Assembly (NCBI GenBank): GCA_963603285.1
Contig: CAVCMG010000001.1
Location: forward strand, 1 to 64,000
Source: UBA11957 sp963603285
GTDB taxonomy: Bacteria; Bacillota; Clostridia; Lachnospirales; Lachnospiraceae
Direction: 5' to 3'
Length of the DNA: 64,000 nt
The position numbers were made by a program, and so were the translations under genes. Numbering within the stretch: position 1 is the stretch's first letter; the number at the start of each line of letters is the position of its first letter. This document shows positions 7,610 through 16,374 of the stretch, in pieces. The notes under the pieces were generated by a model that saw nothing but the letters and a program-made list of their open reading frames with translations, had not been told where the DNA came from and ran no database searches.

Positions 7610-9124
7610 ATGGCAGATCTGGAACTTAATAATATTGTAAAAAAATTTGGCGGTGTGACCGTACTCAATAAAGTTTCGTTACATTGTAACCGGGGCGAAG
7701 TGCATGCGCTTCTGGGTGAGAACGGTGCCGGCAAAAGTACATTGCTGAAGGTACTCAGCGGTGCGCATATGCCAGATGAAGGAGAAATCCTTCTTTTTGG
7801 AAAGAAAATAGAAATTAAAAGTCCGACGGATGCTCTGAAGCATGGGATTGGCACCGTATATCAGGAATTATCCACTGTGCCGGAGCTGACTGTCGGAGAA
7901 AATATTTTTATTGGACGTATTCCGAGAAATAAAGCAGGATTGTTTGACTATAAAAAGCTGTATGCAGATACAGAAAAACTGTTTCAGGAATATGAAATAG
8001 AAGATATAGATCCAAGGGCGAAAGCAGGGTCGTTATCTCTGTCGCAGAAACAGATCGTAGAGATTTTAAAGACCCTTTCCAAGGAACCGGAAGTGGTTAT
8101 TCTGGATGAGGCGACTTCTGCTCTGACGGAAAACAGGGTACAGTGGCTCTTATCTCTGGCCAGAAAGCTGGCAGATAAAGGAAAAATCGTGTTGTTTATT
8201 TCCCATCGTATGGGTGAGATCCAGAATGGTTGTGACAAGATCACAATTCTCAGAAATGGTATCAATACAGGTGAGATGAATGTAAAGGAAATCCAGATGG
8301 ATGTTGTTATTGCCTCCATGCTGGGAAGAAGAATTGCCAACTATTTTCCGGAAATCGAATGTCATGTGCAGAAAGAAAAAATGCTTGAGGTCAGGAATCT
8401 GACTTATACCCATATTCTGAATGGGGTAGATTTTGATCTGCATAAAGGAGAAGTGCTGGGAATTGGCGGTCTGGCAGGACAGGGACAGGCAGAGCTTTTG
8501 CAGGCTTTATTTGGCGTCATTCATGCCAAGGGTGATGTGAAGCTGCATGGAGAGAGTATTCAGCTGAAATCGCCGAAGCAATGTCTGCGAAAGGGAATTG
8601 CACTGGTTCCGGAGGAAAGAGGTGTGCAGGGGCTGATCCTTTCTTTTCCAATCCGATATAACATTTCTCTTCCAATGCTGGAAAAGATCAGCAATCCGTT
8701 GTGGGTATCCAGGAAAAAAGAAAATGAGATCGTAGATCATTATATGGAAGCACTGCAGGTAAAGGCGGACAGCCGGGAAATGGCTGCCATGAATCTTTCC
8801 GGTGGAAATCAGCAGAAGGTTGTTATGGCAAAAATCATGGCGACAGAACCGCAGCTGATGCTGATGCATGATATTACCCGTGGCGTCGATGTCGGCACAA
8901 AGAAAGAAATGTTCAGCCTGGTGCGTGATTTTGCTGCCCAGGGAAATGCCGTAGTATTTTTCTCAACGGATGTGGAGGAGCTGGTCAACATCTGTGACCG
9001 GGTTCTTGTCATGTATGATGGAAAGATTGCGGCAAACCTGAAGGATGAAGCGATGACAAAAGAAAATATTATCAGCGCATCCATTGGAAATACAGTAGAA
9101 GGAGGAGAGGGCAGTGAAGAATAA
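7610..9124 (+). CDS. Sugar ABC transporter ATPase (RbsA/MglA type, two ATPase domains)
   Basis: A 504-residue cytosolic ATPase with two tandem nucleotide-binding domains, as usual for ribose/galactose importers. The first half has Walker A GENGAGKST (about 35-43), a signature loop around SLSQKQ and Walker B VILDEATSAL. The second half has a degenerate Walker A (GLAGQGQ), the signature NLSGGNQQKV and the motif MHDITRGVDVG. The asymmetry is normal for this family. AAAGGAG precedes the ATG. The stop region overlaps the next gene by 11 bases, indicating translational coupling. Confidence 0.95.
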   Translation: MADLELNNIVKKFGGVTVLNKVSLHCNRGEVHALLGENGAGKSTLLKVLSGAHMPDEGEILLFGKKIEIKSPTDALKHGIGTVYQELSTVPELTVGENIFIGRIPRNKAGLFDYKKLYADTEKLFQEYEIEDIDPRAKAGSLSLSQKQIVEILKTLSKEPEVVILDEATSALTENRVQWLLSLARKLADKGKIVLFISHRMGEIQNGCDKITILRNGINTGEMNVKEIQMDVVIASMLGRRIANYFPEIECHVQKEKMLEVRNLTYTHILNGVDFDLHKGEVLGIGGLAGQGQAELLQALFGVIHAKGDVKLHGESIQLKSPKQCLRKGIALVPEERGVQGLILSFPIRYNISLPMLEKISNPLWVSRKKENEIVDHYMEALQVKADSREMAAMNLSGGNQQKVVMAKIMATEPQLMLMHDITRGVDVGTKKEMFSLVRDFAAQGNAVVFFSTDVEELVNICDRVLVMYDGKIAANLKDEAMTKENIISASIGNTVEGGEGSEE

Positions 9125-10091
9125 AAAGACTTCTCCAAAAGAGTTTATACAAAATAACTGGGTGGCAATGATTCCCTACCTGATGCTTTTGATCATGGTA
9201 ATCGTTATGGGAATTTTAAATCCGAAAACATTCAGCCTGCGCTGGATGGCCAATAAGTCGGATGCAGCATTGTCGTTGATTCTGGTGGCTATCGGACAGA
9301 CGTTTGTTCTTCTGACAGGGGGATTTGACCTCTCGGTTGGCGGTGTGATCTGTGTGACAAACTGTCTGGTAGCGTCCCGTATGCAGGCTTCTGTGGGAAG
9401 TATGCTGTTATGGGCGGTCATTTGTATCGCTATTGGCTGTGCAATCGGTATGTTTAATGGCTTCATTGTAGAAAAGACAAAGCTGCAGCCATTTATCGTT
9501 ACGCTGGCAACGCAGTCTGTCTGTTACGGTGTGGCCCTGCTGATCATGAAAGTGGATGGTGGAAATGTACCGGCTGGATATATATCGGCGCTGCTATATC
9601 GTTTTGGCCCGGTTCCGATGTCTGTTCTGATCATTATCCTGCTTCTGGCATTATGGTTTGTCTTTAAACGGACCAAAACCTGTATGGATATCTATGCGAT
9701 TGGAAGTAATGAAAAGGCAGCACATTTAAATGGTATTTCTGTATTGAAAACCAAAGTGGTTGCCTATGGTCTGTCCGGTGCTTTTGCAGCGCTGGCCGGT
9801 CTGTACAGAACAGCACAGGTAGCCAGTGGTTCACCGACAGCAGGTGCGGATTTTGTTATGATTTCTATTTCTTCGGCAGTCATTGGCGGAACAGCTCTGA
9901 CCGGTGGTTCCGGTGGAATGGTGGGAACGGTCGTTGGTGCGCTGGTTATCCGTACGATTGCAGATCTTCTGGTATTCATGGGCGTATCTTCTTACTGGTC
10001 TTCTCTGGTACAGGGTGTATTGCTGATCCTTGCCGTAGCGGCCAGTGCTTATGGCACTATGCTCAAGAAAAAGGGAGGTGCAGCAGCATGA
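9114..10091 (+). CDS. Sugar ABC transporter permease (RbsC type), first
   Basis: A 325-residue integral membrane protein with eight or more hydrophobic segments. It carries the BPD_transp_2 family pattern: LTGGFDLSVGGVICVTN in an early loop and GGTALTGGSGGMVGTVVGA near the end. The start is GTG at 9114, within the end of the ATPase gene, with GGAGAGG upstream. With the next gene it makes a heterodimeric channel; many relatives use a single permease homodimer. Confidence 0.93.
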   Translation: MKNKKTSPKEFIQNNWVAMIPYLMLLIMVIVMGILNPKTFSLRWMANKSDAALSLILVAIGQTFVLLTGGFDLSVGGVICVTNCLVASRMQASVGSMLLWAVICIAIGCAIGMFNGFIVEKTKLQPFIVTLATQSVCYGVALLIMKVDGGNVPAGYISALLYRFGPVPMSVLIIILLLALWFVFKRTKTCMDIYAIGSNEKAAHLNGISVLKTKVVAYGLSGAFAALAGLYRTAQVASGSPTAGADFVMISISSAVIGGTALTGGSGGMVGTVVGALVIRTIADLLVFMGVSSYWSSLVQGVLLILAVAASAYGTMLKKKGGAAA

Positions 10092-11035
10092 CAGTCAACA
10101 GATTTATAAAAAAGAATTTTTCTATTATCATGACATATCTGATCGCGGTACTGTTGCTTGTTTTTGTATCTTTACTGCGTCCGGGATATGCCAATGCCAA
10201 TAATCTGCGTATTTTATCCATCACGGCATCCATTCTGGGTATCACGGCCATGGGACAGATGACAGTTGTCCTGACAGGTGGTATGGATCTGTCGATTCCG
10301 TGGATGTTTACGATCGCGGCATTTATGACAGCAAATCTTACCGGAGGACAGGATGGAAAGCTCTGGTTTGCAATACCGGTGGTACTGGTTGTTGGTGCTC
10401 TTATGGGAACCTTCAATGGTATCGGTATTGCCTGTGTCGGCATAGCTCCGGTTATTATGACGATGGCATCCAATATTATTTTTCAGGGACTTTTGGTGGG
10501 TATTACCGGCGGTACGCCCGGTGGAACCGCTCCGGCGGCACTCAAAGCCTTTGCCGGAAGTACGGTTGCGGGATTTTCACCGTTATTTTTATTCTGGATT
10601 GTGATATCCATTGTATTTTTTATTCTGATCGCAAAATCGCCTTATGGAAGAAAGTTGTATGCCATAGGTAACAGCGATACGGTTGCTCTGTTTTCCGGTA
10701 TCAATGTGAAAATGGTCAGGGTCAGTGCGTATGCTGTGTGTGGTATGTTTGCGGCACTGGCGGGTATCGTCTGCTCCGGGCGGATCAGCCAGCTGTATCT
10801 GGGTATGGGAGATGCTTACCAGATGCAGTCTGTATCTGCGGTAGCGATCGGCGGTGTTTCCCTGCTGGGTGGCTCCGGAAGTTATGCAGGTACTGTAGCC
10901 GGTGTGCTGGTGCTGGTTATTCTGGACGGCCTTTTATCTGCCCTTGGTATTTCACAGAGTATTCAGAAGATCATATATGGTATTGTACTTTTCCTGGCGG
11001 TTCTTCTGGCCAGCAGAAAGAAAAATACCCGGTAA
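10088..11035 (+). CDS. Sugar ABC transporter permease (RbsC type), second
   Basis: A 315-residue membrane protein homologous to the preceding permease, with LTGGMDLSIPWMFT and GGVSLLGGSGSYAGTVAG as the corresponding signature loops. It overlaps the first permease by the tetranucleotide ATGA, so translation is coupled. Together the two permeases, the double ATPase and the lipoprotein form a complete importer for the substrate handled by the enzymes encoded downstream. Confidence 0.93.
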   Translation: MTVNRFIKKNFSIIMTYLIAVLLLVFVSLLRPGYANANNLRILSITASILGITAMGQMTVVLTGGMDLSIPWMFTIAAFMTANLTGGQDGKLWFAIPVVLVVGALMGTFNGIGIACVGIAPVIMTMASNIIFQGLLVGITGGTPGGTAPAALKAFAGSTVAGFSPLFLFWIVISIVFFILIAKSPYGRKLYAIGNSDTVALFSGINVKMVRVSAYAVCGMFAALAGIVCSGRISQLYLGMGDAYQMQSVSAVAIGGVSLLGGSGSYAGTVAGVLVLVILDGLLSALGISQSIQKIIYGIVLFLAVLLASRKKNTR

Positions 11036-11082
11036 AACAGGAAACCTATGATGAAACCTACAAATAAAATAAGGAGGACAAA

Positions 11083-12594
11083 ATGAGCAGAACAGGTGTT
11101 GCCAGTGCATTTGGATATATCAATATTCTGAATGCCGAAGATTTTGACTGCATGAAGGAGGGCGTTTATACAGTTCTCGCCAGGACAGGAGTTGTTGTAA
11201 AGAGTCCGAAGATGCGTCAGTGTCTGAAAGAATACGGTTGCCGTGTGGATGAGGCACTGGAAAGAGTATATTTTGACAGAGCCGTTGTGGATCGGGCGCT
11301 TTCTGAGACGCCGAAAGGGTTTACAATCTCCGCACGGGAGCAGAAAAATTTTGTAGAGCTGCAGCCGGGAAAGACAACGCAGTTTATCAACGGCTGTGGT
11401 ACGGCATTTTTTGATATGCAGACCGAAACGGCACATGTACCGACGCGAAAGGAATTTTATGAGTATATCCGTCTGCTGGATGCACTTCCCCATGTGGATT
11501 TCCAGAACTGTTTTCCATTTTTCGGATTTGCACATGTGCCGGAATGTATGAAGCTGCTGGAATCCGTAGCCGCAAAATATCGTGTGTCTACCAAAGCACA
11601 GATTGAAGGTACCGTATTCGACAATTACCGTTTCAGCACGGAAATGGCCAAAGTGATGGGCATAGATCTGTGCCAGATCGTTAATTCTGCAGCGCCGTTG
11701 ACTTATTTTGAGGAAACTGCAGACCAGATCTTTAATTATACAGAAGCAGGCCTGCCGTTCCATTTTGCAGCAGGACCGACAAGGGGACTGACAAGCCCGA
11801 TGGGAGCTGCAGGTTCCGTTATATCAAACAATGCTGAAGGTATGGCTGGACTGATCATGGCACAGGCGGCACGGCCGGGGTCAAGAGTCTGGATGAACAG
11901 TATGATTATGACGCCGGATATGTCCACGGGTAAACCGGCTTTTGGTGATATCGGTAATTCGTATACAGATATGGCGTTTAACCAGTACTGGAGAGCGTAT
12001 GGCGTACCTTGCTGGTCCAACGCAGCCTCCTGGACAAGTGCAAAATCTGCAGATTATCAGGCGGGCTATGAACAGAGTATGGCACTTATGACACAGGTAC
12101 TGAGCGGTTCAACTGTTATTTCTTTCCAGGGCGGTATGTATGCGGAGCGCTACAGCAGTCCGGTCAAGGCGGTTATGGATGATGATATTGTGGGTATGAC
12201 AAAACGACTGCTTGGCGGTCTGGATACCAGCGAGGAAGGGATGGCACTGGAAAGTATCCAGGAGATCGGGCCGATGCCGGGATCCTTTATGGATACAGAT
12301 GAGACTCTGGAAAACTGGAGAGAAGAATGCTATGTACCGACTGTCGGTTCAAGACAGACCTACGAAGAATGGATAGAAACCGGAAGACACGGCATCATTG
12401 ATAAAGCACAGGCAAAAGTGGGGCAGATTCTGGAAAAAGCACCGGTGCCGACGCTGGATGCACAGAAAGAGCAGGCATTGGAAGATATTCTGAACGAAGC
12501 CCGTATGTATTATTACAAAAAGGGCATGATTACAGAAGATGAATGGAAGGAATATCAGGAGGATATTCATTCAGATAATTATCCCTATGCATAA
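11083..12594 (+). CDS. Trimethylamine methyltransferase (MttB) family protein, non-pyrrolysine
   Basis: A 503-residue protein of the MttB superfamily. Characterised members move a methyl group from a quaternary or tertiary amine (trimethylamine, glycine betaine, carnitine, proline betaine) to a corrinoid protein. Family-like segments include FINGCGTAFFD, AAGPTRGLTSPMGAAGSVISNNAEG and SNAASWTSAKSADYQAGYEQ. There is no in-frame TAG, so it is not a pyrrolysine-dependent trimethylamine enzyme. AAGGAGG precedes the ATG. What is odd is the context: it lies between sugar permeases and an FGGY kinase, and no corrinoid protein or corrinoid-methyl acceptor gene is in the window. Either the imported compound carries an N-methyl group, or this branch has taken on another reaction. 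Family assignment is firm; the reaction is unknown. Confidence 0.85.
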   Translation: MSRTGVASAFGYINILNAEDFDCMKEGVYTVLARTGVVVKSPKMRQCLKEYGCRVDEALERVYFDRAVVDRALSETPKGFTISAREQKNFVELQPGKTTQFINGCGTAFFDMQTETAHVPTRKEFYEYIRLLDALPHVDFQNCFPFFGFAHVPECMKLLESVAAKYRVSTKAQIEGTVFDNYRFSTEMAKVMGIDLCQIVNSAAPLTYFEETADQIFNYTEAGLPFHFAAGPTRGLTSPMGAAGSVISNNAEGMAGLIMAQAARPGSRVWMNSMIMTPDMSTGKPAFGDIGNSYTDMAFNQYWRAYGVPCWSNAASWTSAKSADYQAGYEQSMALMTQVLSGSTVISFQGGMYAERYSSPVKAVMDDDIVGMTKRLLGGLDTSEEGMALESIQEIGPMPGSFMDTDETLENWREECYVPTVGSRQTYEEWIETGRHGIIDKAQAKVGQILEKAPVPTLDAQKEQALEDILNEARMYYYKKGMITEDEWKEYQEDIHSDNYPYA

Positions 12595-14118
12595 ATGGAG
12601 AATATCAACGTGGAGTATATATTGATTCTGGATATAGGAACATCCAGTATGCGCGGCATCCTTTTTGATGAAAAAGGGAATAATCCATTTAAAAAACAGA
12701 TTGCTTATATGCCCCGGCATATCAGTGCCGTACACATTGAACAGCCAGCCAGTGACTGGGATATGGCCTGTGATCAGATTCTGACAGCATGTGCAGAGGT
12801 ATTGTGGCAGAACAACTGGAAGCTGGCGGCTATTGCGATAACATCACAGAGGTCATCTCTGATACCGGTGGACGATAAGGGCGAGGCAGTTATGCCGGCG
12901 ATCATGTGGCAGGATTCCAGAAACAGTCAGATCTGTCAGACGCTTTATGAATATAATGAAGAAATTTTTGCCAGATCGGGTGCACCGGTCAACACCATTT
13001 TTTCCGGGGCAAAAATGGCCTGGGTAAATCAGGAAGCACCGGATATGTACAGGCGGACGGCACATTTTTTGAGTGTACCAGAGTATGTGCTGCATCGTCT
13101 GACAGGTCACTATTATACGGATACAACATTTGCCAGTCGTTCAAATCTCATGAATATACGGACACGGACATGGGATGAAAAGCTGTTGCAGCTGTTCGGA
13201 ATACCGCAGGAAAAACTGTGTGATATCCTGGAACCCGGAGAGGTGCAGGGGCATCTTTGCCGGGAAGTGTCCAAGCGTACGGGGATCCCGGAAGGAACTC
13301 CTGTGATCAGTGCAGGTGGCGATCAGCAATGTGCGGCCATAGGACAGGGTGTATACCGGGCCGGTACTTTATCGGTGGTAACGGGGACAGGAGCCTTCCT
13401 GATGACAGCTGTGGATCAGGTGCCGGAGCGGATGGAAAAGGGTCTGATCTGTAACTGTGCATCTGTAAAAGGAGAGTATGTGCTGGAAGCCAGCAGTATG
13501 ACCTGCTGTTCTGCCTTTGACTGGTTTTTGCGCAATTTTTACCGGAATGAGGAGAATGTATACGAAAAGGTCGGACAGACGTTACAGACATTATACGGAC
13601 AGACGGAAAACTGCATAGCTCTTCCTTATTTTCAGGGAAGACAGGCAGATGATATGGAAGATACGGTACGTGCGGCATTTGTGAATTTATCGCTGTCGAC
13701 CAACAGAGATAATATGCTGAAGGGGCTGCTGGAAAGCATCTGCATGGAAATTGCGATACAGATGGAGCGGCTGCAACAGTATGTAGAAATTGGGCGTATC
13801 GGAATCAGTGGTGGCCTTACCAATGCCAGGGACATCAACCAGATGCAGGCTGATATTTATCAGAAGAGGTTATACCGGCTGAAAAACAGTGAGGCAACAG
13901 CCAATGGCGCATGGATGGTGGCTGCGGTGGGCCTTGGCTGGTATGAAACAGTGGAGGATGCTTTTCTGGCAGCCGGTCTGATGGATGAGGCCGCGTATTA
14001 CGATCCCAATCCTCTGCTGGCAGATGCTTACAGAAAAAAGAAAGAACAGATGCAGAGCTTATACGGTGCATTGCGGCACTGGGGAACAGCGCAACAGAAA
14101 GAGGAGGCAGACAGATGA
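12595..14118 (+). CDS. FGGY-family carbohydrate kinase
   Basis: A 507-residue ATP-dependent sugar kinase (or 502 if it begins at GTG 12610, which has GGAGAA seven bases upstream; the ATG at 12595 directly abuts the preceding stop and has no clear ribosome site). The ATPase fold shows the phosphate-1 loop LDIGTSSMRG near the N-terminus, a WQDSR substrate-region motif, GGDQQCAAIGQG with the probable catalytic Asp, and an adenosine motif ISGGLTNARDINQMQ in the second half. Relatives phosphorylate xylulose, gluconate, glycerol or other polyols. It overlaps ulaG by four bases (ATGA), so kinase and lactonase are made together and probably act in sequence. Confidence 0.9.
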   Translation: MENINVEYILILDIGTSSMRGILFDEKGNNPFKKQIAYMPRHISAVHIEQPASDWDMACDQILTACAEVLWQNNWKLAAIAITSQRSSLIPVDDKGEAVMPAIMWQDSRNSQICQTLYEYNEEIFARSGAPVNTIFSGAKMAWVNQEAPDMYRRTAHFLSVPEYVLHRLTGHYYTDTTFASRSNLMNIRTRTWDEKLLQLFGIPQEKLCDILEPGEVQGHLCREVSKRTGIPEGTPVISAGGDQQCAAIGQGVYRAGTLSVVTGTGAFLMTAVDQVPERMEKGLICNCASVKGEYVLEASSMTCCSAFDWFLRNFYRNEENVYEKVGQTLQTLYGQTENCIALPYFQGRQADDMEDTVRAAFVNLSLSTNRDNMLKGLLESICMEIAIQMERLQQYVEIGRIGISGGLTNARDINQMQADIYQKRLYRLKNSEATANGAWMVAAVGLGWYETVEDAFLAAGLMDEAAYYDPNPLLADAYRKKKEQMQSLYGALRHWGTAQQKEEADR

Positions 14119-15218
14119 GTAAAATCAGTGAAATGACAAGAGAACAATGGATTATGAATACGTTTCCGGAATGGGGAACATGGCTGAATGAAGAGATTGA
14201 AAATGAACAGGTAGCACCGGGCAATGTGGCCATGTGGTGGCTGGGCTGTACCGGGATCTGGGTAAAAACGCCGGCAGATACGAATATCACGATCGATCTG
14301 TGGTGTGGCAATGGAAAGCGTACGCATGGAGATGGCAAGATGAAGGTGGGCCATCAGATGGCAAACATGTGCGGCTGCCATGCAATGCAGCCGAATTTAA
14401 GGGCGATTCCTTTTGTGATTGATCCTTTTGCCGTGAAAAAAGTGGATGCTGTGCTGGCAACACATTATCATCAGGATCATATGAGTGCAGAATATGCAGC
14501 ACATGTAATCCAGAGCGGTATGACAACGACAAACGAAAAGGGAGAAGAGATTCCGGTGCCTTTTATTGGTCCGAAGAAATCTGTGGAGCTATGGCAGAAA
14601 TGGGGTGTTCCTGCGGATCGATGCAGAATCGTTCGTCCGGGAGATGTTGTGAAAATTAAAGATATAGAGATCGTTGTCCTGGATTCATTTGACAGAACGT
14701 GTATTGTGACAACGGATTCCCAGGGACCGGACAGGGAAGAACTGACCGGCATCTGCCCGATGGATATGGATGATAAAGCAGTCAATTATCTGCTGAAGAC
14801 ACCGGGAGGTAATATTTATCACAGCGGCGATTCTCATTATTCGATTTATTATGCAAAACATGGAAAAGACTACGATATCGATGTTGCCTTTGGCTCTTTC
14901 GGAGAGAATCCGGTGGGTATGCAGGACAAAATGACATCCTGCGATATTCTGCGCATGGCAGAGGCGCTCCGCTGCAAGGTTGTGATCCCGATTCATTATG
15001 ATGTATGGACAAATTTTATGGCGGACGTCAATGAAATCCGGGTGCTGTATGAGATGAAAAAAGACCGTCTTGATTATCAGTTCCATCCATTTTTCTGGGA
15101 AGTCGGAGGAAAATATACATATCCGCTGGACAAAGACAAAAAAGCATATCATCACAGACGGGGATTTGAGGATTGCTTTGAAGCACCACAGAATATTCCC
15201 TACAGATCCTGTCTGTAA
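14115..15218 (+). CDS. ulaG: L-ascorbate-6-phosphate lactonase-like metallohydrolase (UlaG)
   Basis: A 367-residue cytosolic hydrolase that closely follows UlaG, the enzyme opening the lactone ring of L-ascorbate-6-phosphate to 3-keto-L-gulonate-6-phosphate. The N-terminal block TFPEWGTWLNEEI and the WWLGCTGIWVKT strand are typical. The HxHxDH metal site is HYHQDH at residues 117-122, and HSGDSHYS and PIHYDVW carry further ligands. Length is near the E. coli protein (354). E. coli imports ascorbate through a PTS that phosphorylates it; here an ABC transporter plus the adjacent FGGY kinase could supply the phosphorylated lactone instead. None of the later ula pathway genes (ulaD, ulaE, ulaF) is present, so the substrate may be a different sugar lactone. 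Confidence 0.88.
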   Translation: MSKISEMTREQWIMNTFPEWGTWLNEEIENEQVAPGNVAMWWLGCTGIWVKTPADTNITIDLWCGNGKRTHGDGKMKVGHQMANMCGCHAMQPNLRAIPFVIDPFAVKKVDAVLATHYHQDHMSAEYAAHVIQSGMTTTNEKGEEIPVPFIGPKKSVELWQKWGVPADRCRIVRPGDVVKIKDIEIVVLDSFDRTCIVTTDSQGPDREELTGICPMDMDDKAVNYLLKTPGGNIYHSGDSHYSIYYAKHGKDYDIDVAFGSFGENPVGMQDKMTSCDILRMAEALRCKVVIPIHYDVWTNFMADVNEIRVLYEMKKDRLDYQFHPFFWEVGGKYTYPLDKDKKAYHHRRGFEDCFEAPQNIPYRSCL

Positions 15219-15229
15219 AGGAGAGAGGT

Positions 15230-16267
15230 ATGGCTGTAGAAAAAAAAGTGATCGGTCAGCTGGAAAAGTGTTATTCTCTGGCGGTATTGCCGTATCAGAA
15301 AAAACAATATCTGCTGGTGGCAGCAGAAAAAGTAAATCAGTGCCGTCTGTATGACTGGGATGGTACATTGCAGGATGTAATCTGGGAAGAACCGGGCGGG
15401 GCGATGAGTCTGGTGCCGGTGCCGGGAAAAGATGGCCAGTTTCTCGCGACGCATCGTTTTTATTCTCCGAATGATTCGGCAAACGCCTCGATCGTATCGG
15501 TGACAGCAGAAAACGGGACATGGAAGGTGCGGACATTGGCGGAGCTTCCCTTTGTGCACCGTTTTGGTATCCTGCAGGGTGCTGACGGCTGGTATATTCT
15601 GGCCTGCACACTGAAATCGGGACATCAGTACAGGGATGACTGGTCTTCCCCGGGAAAGGTATATGCGGCAAAGCTGCCGGAGGATGTGGCGCAATATGAC
15701 AGCGGACATACGCTGGAAATGGAAGTACTCAGGGGAAATATGCTCCGAAACCACGGTTATTTTCAGACAGAAGGTAAAGAGCCGTATGCACTGGTTACCT
15801 GTGACGATGGCGTATTTTGTTTTCATCCGCCCAAAAGAGAAGGCGGCAGTTGGGAAATAGAGCAGCTGACAAAGGAGCCGGCCAGTGATGTGGCGATAGC
15901 GTCCTTCGGACCGGGGCAGGAAGAATGGATGTTAGTGCTGTCTCCGTTTCATGGAGATACAGTGTATCTGTACAAACGGGATGGTGAGACATTCGTAAAA
16001 AACTATACATATCCGGAAAAACTGGAATTTCTTCATGCCATCTGCGTGGGAGAATATGAAGGAAAGAAAGCTTTCTTTGTAGGGAACAGGAAAGGTGAAC
16101 GGAAGTTACTGGCGTTTGTCTTACAGGAAGACGGTACATGGGGGACTGTTGCACTGGATAAAGGCGCAGGTGCGGCAAACGTTCTGTATTACAAAAATGG
16201 TGACAGATCAGTTCTTGTCGCAGCAAACAGAGAGACAGATGAGATTGCTCTCTATACAATGAAATAA
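15230..16267 (+). CDS. Probable cytosolic beta-propeller protein of unknown function
   Basis: A 345-residue protein without signal peptide or membrane segment. It is built almost entirely of repeated beta-strand stretches (LLVAAEKVNQCRLYDWDG, YALVTCDDGVFCFHP, FFVGNRKGERKLLAFVL), as in a five- to seven-bladed propeller. Isolated histidines fall in similar blade positions: H75, H110, H175, H241 and H269, suggesting a central metal site. Sugar lyases, dehydratases and isomerases such as oligogalacturonate lyase and aldos-2-ulose dehydratase use propellers with central histidines, so an enzymatic role on the operon's sugar is plausible. I do not recognise a specific family. It sits 11 bases behind ulaG with AAAGGAGAG upstream. 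Confidence 0.6.
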   Translation: MAVEKKVIGQLEKCYSLAVLPYQKKQYLLVAAEKVNQCRLYDWDGTLQDVIWEEPGGAMSLVPVPGKDGQFLATHRFYSPNDSANASIVSVTAENGTWKVRTLAELPFVHRFGILQGADGWYILACTLKSGHQYRDDWSSPGKVYAAKLPEDVAQYDSGHTLEMEVLRGNMLRNHGYFQTEGKEPYALVTCDDGVFCFHPPKREGGSWEIEQLTKEPASDVAIASFGPGQEEWMLVLSPFHGDTVYLYKRDGETFVKNYTYPEKLEFLHAICVGEYEGKKAFFVGNRKGERKLLAFVLQEDGTWGTVALDKGAGAANVLYYKNGDRSVLVAANRETDEIALYTMK

Positions 16268-16299
16268 TCAGATCTGCCGCTGATTGTTTATGGAGCGTT

Positions 16300-16324
16300 A
16301 CCGGACATCTGTTTGTTGTCCGGT
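16300..16324 (+). promoter_or_regulatory. Intercistronic hairpin before the KDPG aldolase gene
   Basis: ACCGGACA (16300-16307) pairs exactly with TGTCCGGT (16317-16324) across a nine-base loop. No T run follows. It lies in the largest gap inside the operon (107 bases) and may set mRNA processing or stability for the eda-kdgK part. Confidence 0.6.
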
Positions 16325-16374
16325 GATGCCCCTGAAATCCGGCAGTGAAATGTCTCAAAAAGAGGAGAAAATAT

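Noticed and set aside
11083..12594. Pyrrolysine-dependent trimethylamine methyltransferase
   Set aside because: The reading frame has no internal TAG, and no pyl genes are visible, so it is a non-pyrrolysine member of the superfamily.
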